Assembly (NCBI GenBank): GCA_963731665.1
Contig: CAVSWP010000011.1
Span: 1,116,001-1,180,000, forward strand
Source of the DNA: Chersky-840 sp035604715
GTDB lineage: Bacteria; Actinomycetota; Acidimicrobiia; Acidimicrobiales; UBA8190
Direction of reading: 5' to 3'
DNA length: 64,000 nucleotides
Below the pieces are notes generated by a model, which searched no databases, had not been told where the DNA came from, and saw only the letters and a list, made by a program, of their open reading frames with translations. This document shows, in pieces, positions 1 to 9,152 of this stretch. The translations under genes and the position numbers were made by a program. Positions within the stretch are counted from its first letter, which is position 1. Each line of letters begins with the position of its first letter.

Positions 1-703
1 CGATGAGCGTGGGCATCTGTGCGGCCAGATACAGACGGTCCATGGCACTCACCGACTGTCCACCTGGGTCAATGACGGCCCGCATGGTACGGACGAAAGC
101 CCGACGATTCTCGGGCTCGGTCAACGACCGGTAGGAGCGCCATATTTCGGCTGCCCCGGCGTTGCGGATGCCCAGGTGACCCAGAAACCTGGAGACCGAG
201 TCCCCCCAACCCCGCACGAACACCGGGAACAGGACTGGCAGCACGTATTCGGCCGCAGGCAGGGTGACGAGACGGAGGATCCAGTTCACCTCGCGTCCCA
301 GCCCGCCAGCATCGACGAGGACCAGACGCTCGCAGCGCTCGGGAAACTGGTAAGCGAACTGCAAGGCCACCCCACCCCCGAAAGACTGTCCCACCACGGT
401 GGCCCGGTCGAACCCCAGGAGGTGCAGGAAATCGCGCATTGAGCTGGCATGGTTGCCAAGGGAGTAGTCGCCGAGAGGCTTGGCCGACTTGCCGTGGCCG
501 AGGAAGTCCGGAGCCAACACCGTGAACTCGCTCTGCAACAACTCCATGACGGGGATCCACGTGCGCGAGCTGCCGGCGATTCCATGCAGCAGCAAGAGCA
601 CGGGGCCTTCGCCGGCACGCCGGTAGCTCATCTGATGGCCGTGGAGGGAGATGTGTTCGACCGGGAACTGCTCCGCTGGCGCGAGCTGCTCCGTCGTTTT
701 CAT
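1..703 (-). CDS. alpha/beta hydrolase, 3' end beyond window
   Basis: The reading frame opens with ATG at 703 and stays open for 234 codons to the left edge, so the C-terminus lies outside the window. An oxyanion-type LLLHGIAGS segment lies near residue 40 and a nucleophile elbow GQSFGGG near residue 118. This is the classic alpha/beta hydrolase layout (esterase, lipase or C-C hydrolase). The catalytic Asp and His would follow the visible MPTLI, where homologues continue with a GWGDQD-like strand. A broken paralogue of exactly that part lies at 31336-31490. The substrate cannot be told. Family assignment is firm, function is open. Confidence 0.85.
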   Translation of the reverse strand, partial: MKTTEQLAPAEQFPVEHISLHGHQMSYRRAGEGPVLLLLHGIAGSSRTWIPVMELLQSEFTVLAPDFLGHGKSAKPLGDYSLGNHASSMRDFLHLLGFDRATVVGQSFGGGVALQFAYQFPERCERLVLVDAGGLGREVNWILRLVTLPAAEYVLPVLFPVFVRGWGDSVSRFLGHLGIRNAGAAEIWRSYRSLTEPENRRAFVRTMRAVIDPGGQSVSAMDRLYLAAQMPTLI

Positions 704-1016
704 GGCTCCAATGCCTCCGTTCGCCTCTGAGGGACAGCGAGACAGCCGACCCTTGCCGACCCTTGCCGACCCTTGCCGACCCTCGTGGACCGATACCTCT
801 TAGAGGGACACTCCCATTGACCAGACCTTGGGTCTAGGGCCGAAGGTCAAGACCAGACACACTTCATCCGAGGTGAGTTCAGTGTTTGTCAGTGTCAGTC
901 AGTCAGTACGTGAGTGAGGTGAGTCAGTCAGTCATTCCGACAGACGTCAGTCGGTCAGTCAAGTGTCAGTCGGTCGGTCCTTCCGTCCGTTTCCGTCCGT
1001 CCGGCCGTCTCCGTCC
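704..1016. repeat. non-coding tract with 10-bp tandem repeat and tetranucleotide runs
   Basis: From 746 to 786 the unit GCCGACCCTT is repeated three times with a partial fourth. From about 884 to 1020 the sequence is a degenerate tetranucleotide tract that drifts from CAGT-type through CGGT-type to CCGT-type units. No convincing gene is present; the open frames here are low-complexity. The tract runs straight into the dispersed repeat at 1017-1176, and similar CCGT runs precede three other copies of that repeat. Confidence 0.7.
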
Positions 1017-1176
1017 GTGGGGTGCCGACAAAACTGTCTTGATCAGGGGCGAGTGTGGCTCTGCGGGGTGCCATTTCCCACGCTATTGCCGCTGATTACC
1101 CACATAGTTGTTGCCGCAAATAGACTGGGAGAATTCAAGGGGACCGGGAAAGCCGCAATTCCCAGCACCTACAAGG
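1017..1176. repeat. dispersed ~155-bp repeat, copy 1 of 5
   Basis: The copy begins GTGGGGTGCCGACAAAAC and contains the family core (ATTTCCCACGCTATTG, then a second TTACCCACATAGTTGTTG box) at 1071-1120. It ends in a degenerate form of the GGATGAGATTTTCGGCACCC terminus seen in other copies. Related copies lie at 29160-29318, 39471-39627, 42699-42850 and 60204-60361. There is no coding potential. Confidence 0.75.
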
Positions 1177-1220
1177 CCAGGTCAATGAGTCGAGGCCCGA
1201 CCCAATCGGGTAAGGGGGGC

Positions 1221-2561
1221 TCAGCCCTCCCACTCGGCCGGGACGCGCACCAAGGTGCGATCGATGTCGGCCACGGTGGCGGCCCCTGCCAGGCGCATGG
1301 TCCGGTCGATGTCCTGGCGGAGAAGGGCGATCACCCGATCGACACCGGGTCGGCCCGCGGCGGCCAGGCCGTAGGCCCAGGCGCGTCCGGCCATGGCGGC
1401 CTTGGCACCCAGTGCCACCGCCTTGACGACATCGGCACCGCGCCGCACCCCACCGTCGACAAGGATCTCGATCTGATCACCGACGGCCGCCACCACCTCG
1501 ACCAGCGCGGCCAAGGAGGGGGCCACCGAGTCGAGCTGGCGGCCACCATGGTTGGAGACGACCACGGCGTCCACCCCGGCGTCTACGGCCCGGCGAGCGT
1601 CGTCGGCGGTGAGGAGGCCCTTGGCGACGATGGGTCCGTGCCATTGCGCGCGCAGCCAGGCGAAGTCCTGCCAACGAGCAGGCGAAGCTATCCAGTGGAA
1701 GAGGGCATCGGCAGCCGATAACGGCTTGCCGTCGAGCTCGAGGGAGCTTGCGTTCACCAGGTCGAGCTGGAAGCGGTCCCGGGCCGCGTCCCAGAGCCAG
1801 CGGGGGTGGGGCAGAACCCGGGGCACCATCTTGGCGATGGTGCGCCCATCCAGCCGCAGCGGCGGGGACAGGCCGTGGCGCAGGTCCCGCTCCCGGTTGC
1901 CGGGTACCTGGGTGTCGACGGTGACCACCAACGCCCGGTAGCCGGCCCTCTGGGCCCGGTCGACCAGCTGCTCGGCGCCGGGGCGGCCGCCCAGCAGGTA
2001 CAGCTGGAACCACGCCGGTCCGGTGGCGGCGGTGGCCACCTCGGCGATGGTGTGGCCCGACAGCGAGCTCAAGGTGATGATGGTGCCTGCTGCGCCGGCG
2101 GCGCCGGCCGCGGCCACATCCCCGGCCGGGTCCATCATCCGCGTGAAGCCGACGGGGCTGAGCAAGAGGGGCATCGACACCTCGGTGCCCAGCACGGTCG
2201 TGGCGAGATCTGGGGCAGGGGTGCCCTGGCTGGCGGCCACCCGGGGCCGGAACTCAACCTGCTCGAAGGCGTCGACGTTGGCCCCGAGCGTCCTCTCGGC
2301 GCCCGCACCGCCCTCGAGGTAGTCCCACACCGGTCCCGGCAGCCGGCGCCGGGCGAGGCGCCTGGCGTCGGCAACGGTGCCGATACGAGCCGCCGCTCGC
2401 CGCTCGCCTACACCCACGTTCGGGCCGATCTCCGAAACAACACGGAGCGAACCGTAGAGCGTGGCGTCCCTGGGCGCCTGTGGTGTCGTCCCCGAGGCCA
2501 GCCCGCCATAGGCGATGCCCCCAGGGATAATCCGGCTCCTGTCAGTAACCCATGTAGCCAC
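1221..2561 (-). CDS. FMN-dependent alpha-hydroxyacid dehydrogenase (lactate/glycolate oxidase family)
   Basis: Members of this family oxidise L-2-hydroxy acids to 2-oxo acids with FMN in a TIM barrel. Family marks are PVWDYLEGGAG near the N-terminus, VDTQVPGNRERD in the middle, the active-site SNHGGRQLD (catalytic His and substrate-binding Arg), and LVDGGVRRGADVVKA plus GRAWAYGLAAAG, which bind FMN phosphate. Homology begins about 55 codons into the long frame, and the GTG at 2561 has no clear ribosome site. The true start may therefore be an internal GTG near 2420. Lactate, glycolate and mandelate cannot be separated from sequence alone. The gene stands alone. Confidence 0.9.
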   Translation of the reverse strand: MATWVTDRSRIIPGGIAYGGLASGTTPQAPRDATLYGSLRVVSEIGPNVGVGERRAAARIGTVADARRLARRRLPGPVWDYLEGGAGAERTLGANVDAFEQVEFRPRVAASQGTPAPDLATTVLGTEVSMPLLLSPVGFTRMMDPAGDVAAAGAAGAAGTIITLSSLSGHTIAEVATAATGPAWFQLYLLGGRPGAEQLVDRAQRAGYRALVVTVDTQVPGNRERDLRHGLSPPLRLDGRTIAKMVPRVLPHPRWLWDAARDRFQLDLVNASSLELDGKPLSAADALFHWIASPARWQDFAWLRAQWHGPIVAKGLLTADDARRAVDAGVDAVVVSNHGGRQLDSVAPSLAALVEVVAAVGDQIEILVDGGVRRGADVVKAVALGAKAAMAGRAWAYGLAAAGRPGVDRVIALLRQDIDRTMRLAGAATVADIDRTLVRVPAEWEG

Positions 2562-2879
2562 CTTCGGACGGCGGAACGAATGGTCTTCTTACGATGGTGA
2601 GTGGAGGTCCCGAAGGACGGCGACCATAGCGGAGTTTCTCCCCCGGTCTTACGCCGACGAAAGGCCAACTGAACAGCACCGGATGAGGTTCTTGGCACCG
2701 ACAGGTGTCGCGGGAATCCTGGCCCGGAATTTTCGGCGCGAATATCAATCAGTATGAAGATGTTCGTCGGGCGGCCCAGCGCTCTCCGGCGCTCCTGTAT
2801 CCATTACCAATCAGACTGATATTGGCTCGTTGACCCGCTGGCAGCCAGTGAGATCCGGGCCGGGCAGAGCTAGCGGGTG
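2562..2879. promoter_or_regulatory. intergenic region with CTGAT-type inverted repeats
   Basis: This gap lies upstream of the hydroxyacid dehydrogenase. A near-palindrome at 2807-2825 pairs CCAATCAG with CTGATATTGG. A related half (AATATCAATCAGT) sits at 2741-2753. Such paired sites resemble operator sequences. A single degenerate transposon-like end (GGATGAGGTTCTTGGCACCG) is at 2681-2705. I see no gene here. Confidence 0.4.
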
Positions 2880-3527
2880 TCAGCGCCGCCGCCGGCCGGG
2901 CCTGGGCGGCTCGGGCAGGGTGCCCAGCACGGTGATCTCCTCGCCCAATCGGGCGCTTTGAAGAAGCTCGAGGTGGTCGCCGCTCCAGAAGCGGCCGGGG
3001 TCGTACCAATTGGCCGGGCGGTTGTCGGCGAGAAGGCCCATGGACTGATAGGTGCCGGCGACAACCTCGGCGCAGTAGCTGGCATCGACGTCGGCCGGGC
3101 GGCGAATCCGCCCCCGGGCCCAACGACCCGCCAGGGCGAGCGTGGCCGGGAACGGGGTGCCGTCCTTACGGGCGATCTCCGTCAACAGAGCGTCCTCCAT
3201 TTCCGGAGTCACCTCGGCGTGCAGTTGGCGGAGCCAGGCGCTCTGGTGGTAGCGCTCCATCCAGGTGGTTACCGCCTCCCGCAGGTCGTGCAGCTGCACG
3301 CCCCGGTGGTAGGTGCCGCTCCACACGTCAAGCAGTGAGTGGCCCAGTTCGGCATGCCACAGCAGCGGCTGGAGGTCCTCGAGTACGACCGCCATGCCCA
3401 CATGGTTGACGGGGCTGTTGGTGAAAACTCGGATGGCGTGGTCGGCGGCGCTCGGGCCCCGGAACAGCCACAGGTCCCCGGTGCGCGTCAGTTCGACAGC
3501 CTCATCCAGGCTGAGCGCTTCAGCCAC
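2880..3527 (-). CDS. permuted papain-like amidase/peptidase (YiiX type)
   Basis: The protein has 215 residues. Two islands mark the permuted NlpC/P60-like papain fold: an early NHVGMAVV with the candidate catalytic His (about residue 42), and a late DASYCAEVVAGTYQSMGLL with the candidate Cys (about residue 150). In this group the Cys and His occur in reversed order relative to classical papain folds, as here. No signal peptide is visible. The ATG at 3527 lies inside the end of the upstream small membrane gene (8-bp overlap), so the two are probably co-translated. The substrate may be a cell-wall peptide or a lipid amide; this is not resolved. Confidence 0.75.
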   Translation of the reverse strand: MAEALSLDEAVELTRTGDLWLFRGPSAADHAIRVFTNSPVNHVGMAVVLEDLQPLLWHAELGHSLLDVWSGTYHRGVQLHDLREAVTTWMERYHQSAWLRQLHAEVTPEMEDALLTEIARKDGTPFPATLALAGRWARGRIRRPADVDASYCAEVVAGTYQSMGLLADNRPANWYDPGRFWSGDHLELLQSARLGEEITVLGTLPEPPRPGRRRR

Positions 3528-3786
3528 GGCGCACGAGCTGGAGCGACTTTCCGACCAGGCGGCGCACGCGCCGGAAGCGCTCTGGCTGAGCGGCCGGGAG
3601 ACTCACCACCGGGGCGGCATCCGCGATCGCCGCGATGGTCGCGACCCGCTGGTGCAGTCGGGTCCGCACGTCGTCGGGCGTGTAAGCCCTGCGTCGACGT
3701 TCCGATCGGACGACAACCACGCCGGTGGCGGCGACACCGGCTAGGCCGGCGAGCCCGACGATCTTCCAGACGGAAAGTTTCCTCAT
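3520..3786 (-). CDS. small membrane-anchored protein
   Basis: The product has 88 residues. After MRKLSVWK comes one hydrophobic helix (about residues 9-26, IVGLAGLAGVAATGVVVV), then a basic RSERRRRA stop-transfer and a soluble, Arg-rich tail with a helical DDVRTRLHQRVATIAAI stretch. No domain is recognised. It overlaps the papain-like gene downstream by 8 bp and probably anchors or accompanies it at the membrane, which is an inference from coupling. AGGAAG just upstream of the ATG is a plausible ribosome site. Confidence 0.7.
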   Translation of the reverse strand: MRKLSVWKIVGLAGLAGVAATGVVVVRSERRRRAYTPDDVRTRLHQRVATIAAIADAAPVVSLPAAQPERFRRVRRLVGKSLQLVRRG

Positions 3787-4354
3787 CTTCCTGTCATCCT
3801 AAAGATGTCAAACGAGCCTCCGGGTCACTGGCCGGCCGGGCCTGAGCGGACGAGCGTCCCACGTGAGGAGCTGCAGCTCCGTGGTTGAGCACGGCTATCC
3901 AGCTCATCAGCCGCGGGTTGGCAGACTTAGAAGCGTCGACCGTGCCAGGGCACCACTGGCTGTCCTGGACCCCCAGATAGTCAGCCACCCAGGCGATGTC
4001 ATCATGAGTCACAACTCCGTCCCCCTTGGCTGGGCCACGCAGCCAGATCGCCCGATCGGCGGGCGCCGACGGCAAGACCGTCAGGACCCCACGCGCCAGT
4101 ACGAGACGGCTCGGGACGCAGTTCCAGGCGAGCCGACGTACGCCAAAACTGCAAGTTGCGGTTGCAAGGGGCATCTACGCGTCGCGCGCTGGAAGTGCTG
4201 TGTGATTGCGGCCCCGGTCGGGAGCGAACCCGCTCAATGATCCCGGCTCCGAGCAGCTGTCACTGAATATCGAGTTCCTCGTCAGGCACGGACCCGATCT
4301 GGCGCGCTCGTCCTGAAAGCCAGTGATGGCGTCTGCGCATAGTACGGTCACGGT
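3787..4354. other. gap with no convincing gene
   Basis: A 126-codon minus-strand frame (3794-4174) and a 125-codon plus-strand frame overlap here. Neither has a recognisable domain, a ribosome site or support from context. The minus frame has one protein-like stretch (HDDIAWVADYLGVQD near 3990) that could be debris of an unrecognised gene. The malic enzyme promoter should lie in the last 150 bp. Confidence 0.4.
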
Positions 4355-6148
4355 GTGCCCACTCCTCGGTGGCCGTGGTGGCATCGCGCAGATGGCCAGG
4401 AGCGTGCTCGGGAAAATGCCCTAGGAGGGAGCGACCCGTCGGGACCCTTTCGTGGGAAAGAGCTGCTCACGAGACCAGCGCTCAACAAGGACGTGGCGTT
4501 CAGCGAGGACGAGCGCTCGGCGTTGTCCCTGCGTGGCCTTCTTCCGTGGCGGGTGCTCCCGATTGAGGAGCAAGTGGCACTGGAGCTCGAGCACCTCCAC
4601 CGCAAAGGGGACGACCTCGAGCGCTACATCGGACTAGCCGCACTCCAAGATCGAAACGAGACCCTCTTCTACCGGATCCTGACCGATCACCTCGAGGAGC
4701 TTGCCCCGATCATCTACACCCCGACGGTGGGATACGCGTGCCAGGAGTTCAGCCACGTGATGAGACGTCCGAGAGGGCTTTGGATCACCCCCGACGACAT
4801 CGATCGCATCCCAGAACTGCTCGCAAACGCAGCTCAACCCGACGTCCGGTTGATAGTGGCGACGGACAACGAGCGCATTCTCGGCCTCGGCGACCAGGGG
4901 GCGGGCGGAATGGGCATCCCTATCGGAAAGCTGGCCCTCTACACCGCCGGAGCCGGCATCCACCCGGCCCTGACGCTTCCGGTCTCCCTCGATTGTGGCA
5001 CCGACAACGAGGACTTGCTGGGTGACCCGCGGTACCTCGGTTACCCCAGACCCCGGCTCAGAGGTGAAGCCTACAACTCGTTCCTCGACGCGTTCGTCGA
5101 CGCCATTGCCGAGGTATACCCCCACGCGCTCTTGCAGTGGGAGGACTTCAAGCAGCACAACGCCATCTTGTTGCTCGAGCGCTACCGCCACCGTATCGCC
5201 AGCTTCAACGACGACATCCAGGGAACTGCCGCCGTGGTCGCTGCCGGAATCCTTGCGTCCCTGCGGGTTCGCGACGAGCCGTTGTCGGCGCAACGAGTCG
5301 TACTCTTGGGGGCAGGGGCGGCCGGCCTCGGGATCGCGAACCTCCTCCAGCAGCTCATGCACGAGGAGGGAGTTACGGGGACCGACTTGCGCCGAGCGTT
5401 GGTGATGCTGGACTCACGGGGACTGGTCTTCGAAGGGCGCGACCAGCTAGACGAAGACAAGCGGCCGTTCGCGATGTCGCCGGTTGAACTGTCTGCATTC
5501 GGCTTCGAGCGGGCCGCGCGCTATGACCTCGAGACGGTGGTGCGCCACGTGGCACCGACCGTTCTCGTGGGCACCAGCGGCACGCAGGGCGCTTTCTCCG
5601 AGGCCGCGGTGCGCGAGATGGCGGCGAGGACACCGGTACCTGTCGTGCTCCCGCTGTCCAACCCGACCTCGCAGTCCGAGGCGACCCCGGCCGAAGTGCT
5701 CGCGTGGAGCGAGGGTCGCTCCCTCGTGGCAACCGGAAGTCCCTTCGATCCGGTGGAGGTGGCCGGGACCACGAGGGTCATCGGGCAGGCGAACAACGTG
5801 TTCGTGTTCCCCGGGATCGGCCTCGGCGTCCTGGTGGCGGAGGCTCGTGAGGTCACCGACCGGATGTTCCTCGTCTCGGCCAGGATCCTGGCCAACACGG
5901 TATCGGGCGAACGACTCACACAAGGCGCCCTGTACCCCCCGATAGCCGAGCTTCGGTCGATCTCGCGGGCGATTGCCGTCGCCGTCGCCCGAGAGGCCCG
6001 AGAGGCCGGCGTCGGGCCCATGGCGACCGACGAGCAAATCGAGGACGCCGTCGACGACGCCATGTGGACGCCCGACTACGACCCTCTTCGAAGGGGATCT
6101 TTCGAGGTTCACAGGGCACGGGCTCCCACTGCTGGCACCGTGCCGTGA
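4355..6148 (+). CDS. NAD-type malic enzyme (malate dehydrogenase, decarboxylating)
   Basis: It converts malate to pyruvate, CO2 and NADH in the cytosol. The 597-residue length matches the large malic enzymes (MaeA/eukaryote type) rather than the short MaeB type. Motifs: IIYTPTVGYACQ with the catalytic Tyr (about residue 121), GKLALYTAGAGIHPA with the catalytic Lys, LDCGTDNEDLL, the metal-binding FNDDIQGTAAV, and the dinucleotide-binding LLGAGAAGLGIANL. GTG at 4355 is the first start; homology to the family clearly begins by ALNKDVAF, so a start a few codons further in is possible. It is followed after 44 bp by citrate synthase, in the same direction. Confidence 0.94.
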   Translation: MPTPRWPWWHRADGQERARENALGGSDPSGPFRGKELLTRPALNKDVAFSEDERSALSLRGLLPWRVLPIEEQVALELEHLHRKGDDLERYIGLAALQDRNETLFYRILTDHLEELAPIIYTPTVGYACQEFSHVMRRPRGLWITPDDIDRIPELLANAAQPDVRLIVATDNERILGLGDQGAGGMGIPIGKLALYTAGAGIHPALTLPVSLDCGTDNEDLLGDPRYLGYPRPRLRGEAYNSFLDAFVDAIAEVYPHALLQWEDFKQHNAILLLERYRHRIASFNDDIQGTAAVVAAGILASLRVRDEPLSAQRVVLLGAGAAGLGIANLLQQLMHEEGVTGTDLRRALVMLDSRGLVFEGRDQLDEDKRPFAMSPVELSAFGFERAARYDLETVVRHVAPTVLVGTSGTQGAFSEAAVREMAARTPVPVVLPLSNPTSQSEATPAEVLAWSEGRSLVATGSPFDPVEVAGTTRVIGQANNVFVFPGIGLGVLVAEAREVTDRMFLVSARILANTVSGERLTQGALYPPIAELRSISRAIAVAVAREAREAGVGPMATDEQIEDAVDDAMWTPDYDPLRRGSFEVHRARAPTAGTVP

Positions 6149-6192
6149 CAAGAACAGAAATGACCAGAGCGAGCGGTGAGAGGTGGTTGACC

Positions 6193-7473
6193 ATGCAATC
6201 GAGCGAGGACCCAGATATCCTCCACGTCACAGACAGCAGGACCGGCCGAACCTACGAGATCCCGATCGCAGACGGCGCCGTGCGAGCCGTCGACCTGCGT
6301 CAGATCAAGGCCTCGGAGGGGGACTTCGGGCTGATGTCTTACGACCCGGCCTTCCTGAACACGGCCAGCTGTCGGAGCAAGATCACGTTCATCGACGGAG
6401 AACGGGGCATCTTGCGCTACCGGGGTTACCCCATCGAGCAGCTCGCCGAACAGGCCTCGTTCCTCCAGATCGCCTACCTGTTGCTGAACGGTGAGCTTCC
6501 TGACGAGGCGCAGGCCGAGGAGTGGACGGGTCAGGTCACCCACCACACCTTCGTCCACGAGAACATAAAGAAGTTCATAGACGGCTTCCATCACGACGCA
6601 CACCCGATGGGCATCCTCGTGAGCACCGTCGCCGCCCTATCGACCTTCTACCCCGAGGCTAAGGCGATCTTCGACAAGGAGGCTCGGGAAGAACAGATCG
6701 TGCGGCTCGTCGCCAAGATACCGACGCTTGCTGCGTTCGCTTACCGCCACGCCATGGGACTTCCTTATGCCTACCCCGACGACGACCTTTCCTACGCAGG
6801 CAACTTCTTGAACATGATGTGGAAGGCGACTGAACTCAAGTACCGCCCCGATCCGGTGCTCGAACACGCCCTGGACGTCCTCTTCATGTTGCACGCGGAC
6901 CACGAGCAGAACTGCTCGGCCAACGTCATGCGGGCGGTCGGCAGCTCCCATTCAGATCCCTACTCGGCCGCGGCCGCGGCGGCCGCGGCGCTCTACGGCC
7001 CGCTGCACGGCGGCGCGAACGAGCAGGTCCTGCGGATGCTCTCTGAGATCGGCTCGGTCGGGGCCGTACCCGATTACGTAGAGCGCGTGAAGCGGGGTGA
7101 GCTTCTTCTCATGGGTTTCGGGCACCGTGTGTACAAGAGCTTCGATCCCAGAGCCAAGATCATCAAGAAGATCGCCGACGAGGTCTTCGAAGTCACAGGG
7201 CGTAACAAACTCCTCGACATCGCACTAGAGCTTGAGAAGATCGCCCTCGAGGACGAGTACTTCGTCACCCACAAGCTCTACCCGAACGTGGACTTTTACT
7301 CGGGGATCATCTACCAATCGATGGGCTTCCCGGTCGAGACGTTCCCTGTGCTGTTCGCCATCGGGCGCACGCCGGGTTGGCTCGCCCAGTGGGAAGAGGG
7401 CATCCTTGACTCAGAGCAGAAGATCTCCCGCCCTCGACAGCTCTACGAGGGTCCTCCGCTTCGTAGTGTCTGA
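6193..7473 (+). CDS. gltA: citrate synthase
   Basis: It condenses oxaloacetate and acetyl-CoA to citrate. The protein has 426 residues, typical for the bacterial GltA type. The active-site set is complete: LHADHEQN and PLHGGANEQ (His), GFGHRVYK (His) and YPNVDFYSG (Asp). ATG at 6193 is preceded by GAGGTGG at 6180-6185 and is preferred to any upstream extension, because the family N-terminus starts here. Lying 44 bp behind a malic enzyme, it likely shares a transcript. Pyruvate made from malate and citrate made from acetyl-CoA would both feed acetyl-CoA/lipid traffic (inference). Confidence 0.95.
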   Translation: MQSSEDPDILHVTDSRTGRTYEIPIADGAVRAVDLRQIKASEGDFGLMSYDPAFLNTASCRSKITFIDGERGILRYRGYPIEQLAEQASFLQIAYLLLNGELPDEAQAEEWTGQVTHHTFVHENIKKFIDGFHHDAHPMGILVSTVAALSTFYPEAKAIFDKEAREEQIVRLVAKIPTLAAFAYRHAMGLPYAYPDDDLSYAGNFLNMMWKATELKYRPDPVLEHALDVLFMLHADHEQNCSANVMRAVGSSHSDPYSAAAAAAAALYGPLHGGANEQVLRMLSEIGSVGAVPDYVERVKRGELLLMGFGHRVYKSFDPRAKIIKKIADEVFEVTGRNKLLDIALELEKIALEDEYFVTHKLYPNVDFYSGIIYQSMGFPVETFPVLFAIGRTPGWLAQWEEGILDSEQKISRPRQLYEGPPLRSV

Positions 7474-7965
7474 CCGCCCGGCTGAGGCGATCCTGTCCCA
7501 TACCTAGCGGTCCTCGGCGAAGCTCGCGTTCAATCTCTTATTGCCACCCGACGGACCACATGACAACGAGAACGGGATCCTGTGGGTGGCGGGCTGCGCC
7601 GCGCCCTGCGCGGGTCGCGGCCCGCTCGACCTCGGCACCCCTCGGTCTAGACTCGGCTCCGTCGGCCATTCGTTGAGCGGGGCACGGGGCGCCTTCGATG
7701 TGCTCGATCACCGACCGTACCGAAGGGAGTCGGAGTCGGAGGACCCTGGCGTCAAGCCCGCTTGAGCAGGAACCGGAGTTGGCGCTCGAGCTGGCGTTGC
7801 GGATCATCTTGCGCAGGTCGTGGAAGTTCGACCACAGTGTGTCCAGAGCTGATTGCGACGTCGTCGAGCATCGCCGCGGTGGCAGAGCAGAACTAGCTTT
7901 GGGGGCAGCGTCGGATTCCCGCTGTCGTCCCGCCTGAAGGGTGCCTATCCATCGAGGAGATCGTT
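7474..7965. other. gap without recognisable gene
   Basis: This 492-bp stretch has only short overlapping open frames without ribosome sites or recognisable motifs. No repeat-family copy was found in it. The promoter of the gene starting at 7966 should lie at its right end. Confidence 0.5.
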
Positions 7966-8448
7966 GTGGAGTTGCACGTCGTCCCGATCGACAAGCCCGA
8001 CGACATGAACGTCATCGTAGGGCAGGCCCACTTCATCAAGACGGTCGAGGACATCCACGAGGCTCTGGCCGGTGCCAGCCCACATCTGCAGTTCGGCGTG
8101 GCGTTCTGTGAGGCTTCCGGACCGTGCCTGGTTCGTCGATCGGGAAATGATGAGGCCCTCATCAGCTTGGCCACGACGAACGCTCTGGCCGTGGGGGCAG
8201 GGCACTCGTTCTTCGTGTTCCTGCAGAACGGATATCCGGTAAATGTCCTCAACCAGCTCAAGCAGGTTCCCGAGGTGTGTGGCATCTTCTGTGCCACCGC
8301 CAACCGGGTCGAAATCCTCGTAGTCGAGACCGAGCTGGGCCGGGGCATCGTCGGCGTGATCGATGGCCAGCCGCCAGCTCGGGTCGAAAGCGAAGTCGAC
8401 GTGGCAGACCGCAAGATGTTGCTCCGGGCGATCGGCTACAAGCTGTGA
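7966..8448 (+). CDS. adenosine-specific kinase family protein
   Basis: The product has 160 residues, starting with GTG. The sequence follows the small family named after an archaeal adenosine-specific kinase: an N-terminal NVIVGQAHFIKTVEDIHEAL, FGVAFCEASGPCLVRR, a central NALAVGAGHSFFVFL, PEVCGIFCATAN, and the hallmark ETELGRGIVGVIDG close to the C-terminus. It would phosphorylate adenosine or a related nucleoside; the activity in bacteria is little tested. GGAGATC lies before GTG at 7966. It stands alone between two gene-poor gaps. Confidence 0.82.
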   Translation: MELHVVPIDKPDDMNVIVGQAHFIKTVEDIHEALAGASPHLQFGVAFCEASGPCLVRRSGNDEALISLATTNALAVGAGHSFFVFLQNGYPVNVLNQLKQVPEVCGIFCATANRVEILVVETELGRGIVGVIDGQPPARVESEVDVADRKMLLRAIGYKL

Positions 8449-8665
8449 GCGGCTCTCTCTGCGCGACCAGAGACCGTTGCTGAGCTCAGCAGCAAGCGCG
8501 GCGCGGCGATCTGAGAGCCGTGTCTGTCATGGGCCCGGCCGACGGAGAGGTCTGGCCGCTGATCAGGTTCAAGTCCCGGCTTATGCTCCGGATTGTCGAT
8601 CGAAACGGCCCATGGCGGCATGCCGCGCCGCGGAGTGACCCAGTCAACCCCGGGGGCCACGCTCG

Positions 8666-8930
8666 ATGAACTCCGGTATCGGGTATCGGCGGCGGTCTGC
8701 CACATGGGGTCGGGATCCACTCGGTACCCCACTCGAGCCCAGCGCCGTGAGCCGTCGAGCGACTCCTCGAGGCCGGCGGCCATGCGCGCCAAGTAGGCGG
8801 CACCGAGCGGGGCGCCTTCGTGGACAGCCAGGACGTCAACCGGTAGCCCCGTGGCGTCGGCCATCGCCTGCATCCATGGGGTCACCCTCGTGCTGCCGCC
8901 GCTGGCGACGATACGGCGCCCCGTAATGGC
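8666..8930 (-). pseudogene. C-terminal fragment of FGGY-family sugar kinase (xylulokinase-like)
   Basis: About 88 codons read RRIVASGGSTRVTPWMQ, MADATGLPVDVL and EGAPLGAAYLARMAAG. This is the ATPase-side C-terminal block of xylulokinase-type FGGY kinases. The N-terminal three quarters and a proper start are absent on the right, and homology is lost below 8666. It is therefore debris, not a gene. Nothing else from 8449 to 9152 is recognisable. Confidence 0.8.
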
Positions 8931-9152
8931 CGCCCGGTCAGCATCTGGCGTACGACGCATCTGTGGGTCTGAAGCCAAAACAGATCTTTCTCAACGGACG
9001 GAGTCTCCTACTCAGGACGGTCTCCGAGGCCTCTTGGTCTCCGACTTGCGCCTCTCGCCACCCGCAGTGAAGCTGACGCTCGTGTCAGGTCGCCGACGGC
9101 TCCCGTCCTTCCCCTGTCGCCCATCGGTCTCCACGGGGGGACCGGCAGCCCC

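Noticed and set aside
1806..2600. 264-codon plus-strand frame
   Set aside because: Antisense to the FMN-dependent hydroxyacid dehydrogenase.
3794..4174. 126-codon minus-strand frame
   Set aside because: No domain, ribosome site or context; overlapped by a similar frame on the other strand.
8500..8590. GGTTCAAGTCC tRNA-like T-loop
   Set aside because: The flanking bases do not form a T-stem or acceptor stem.
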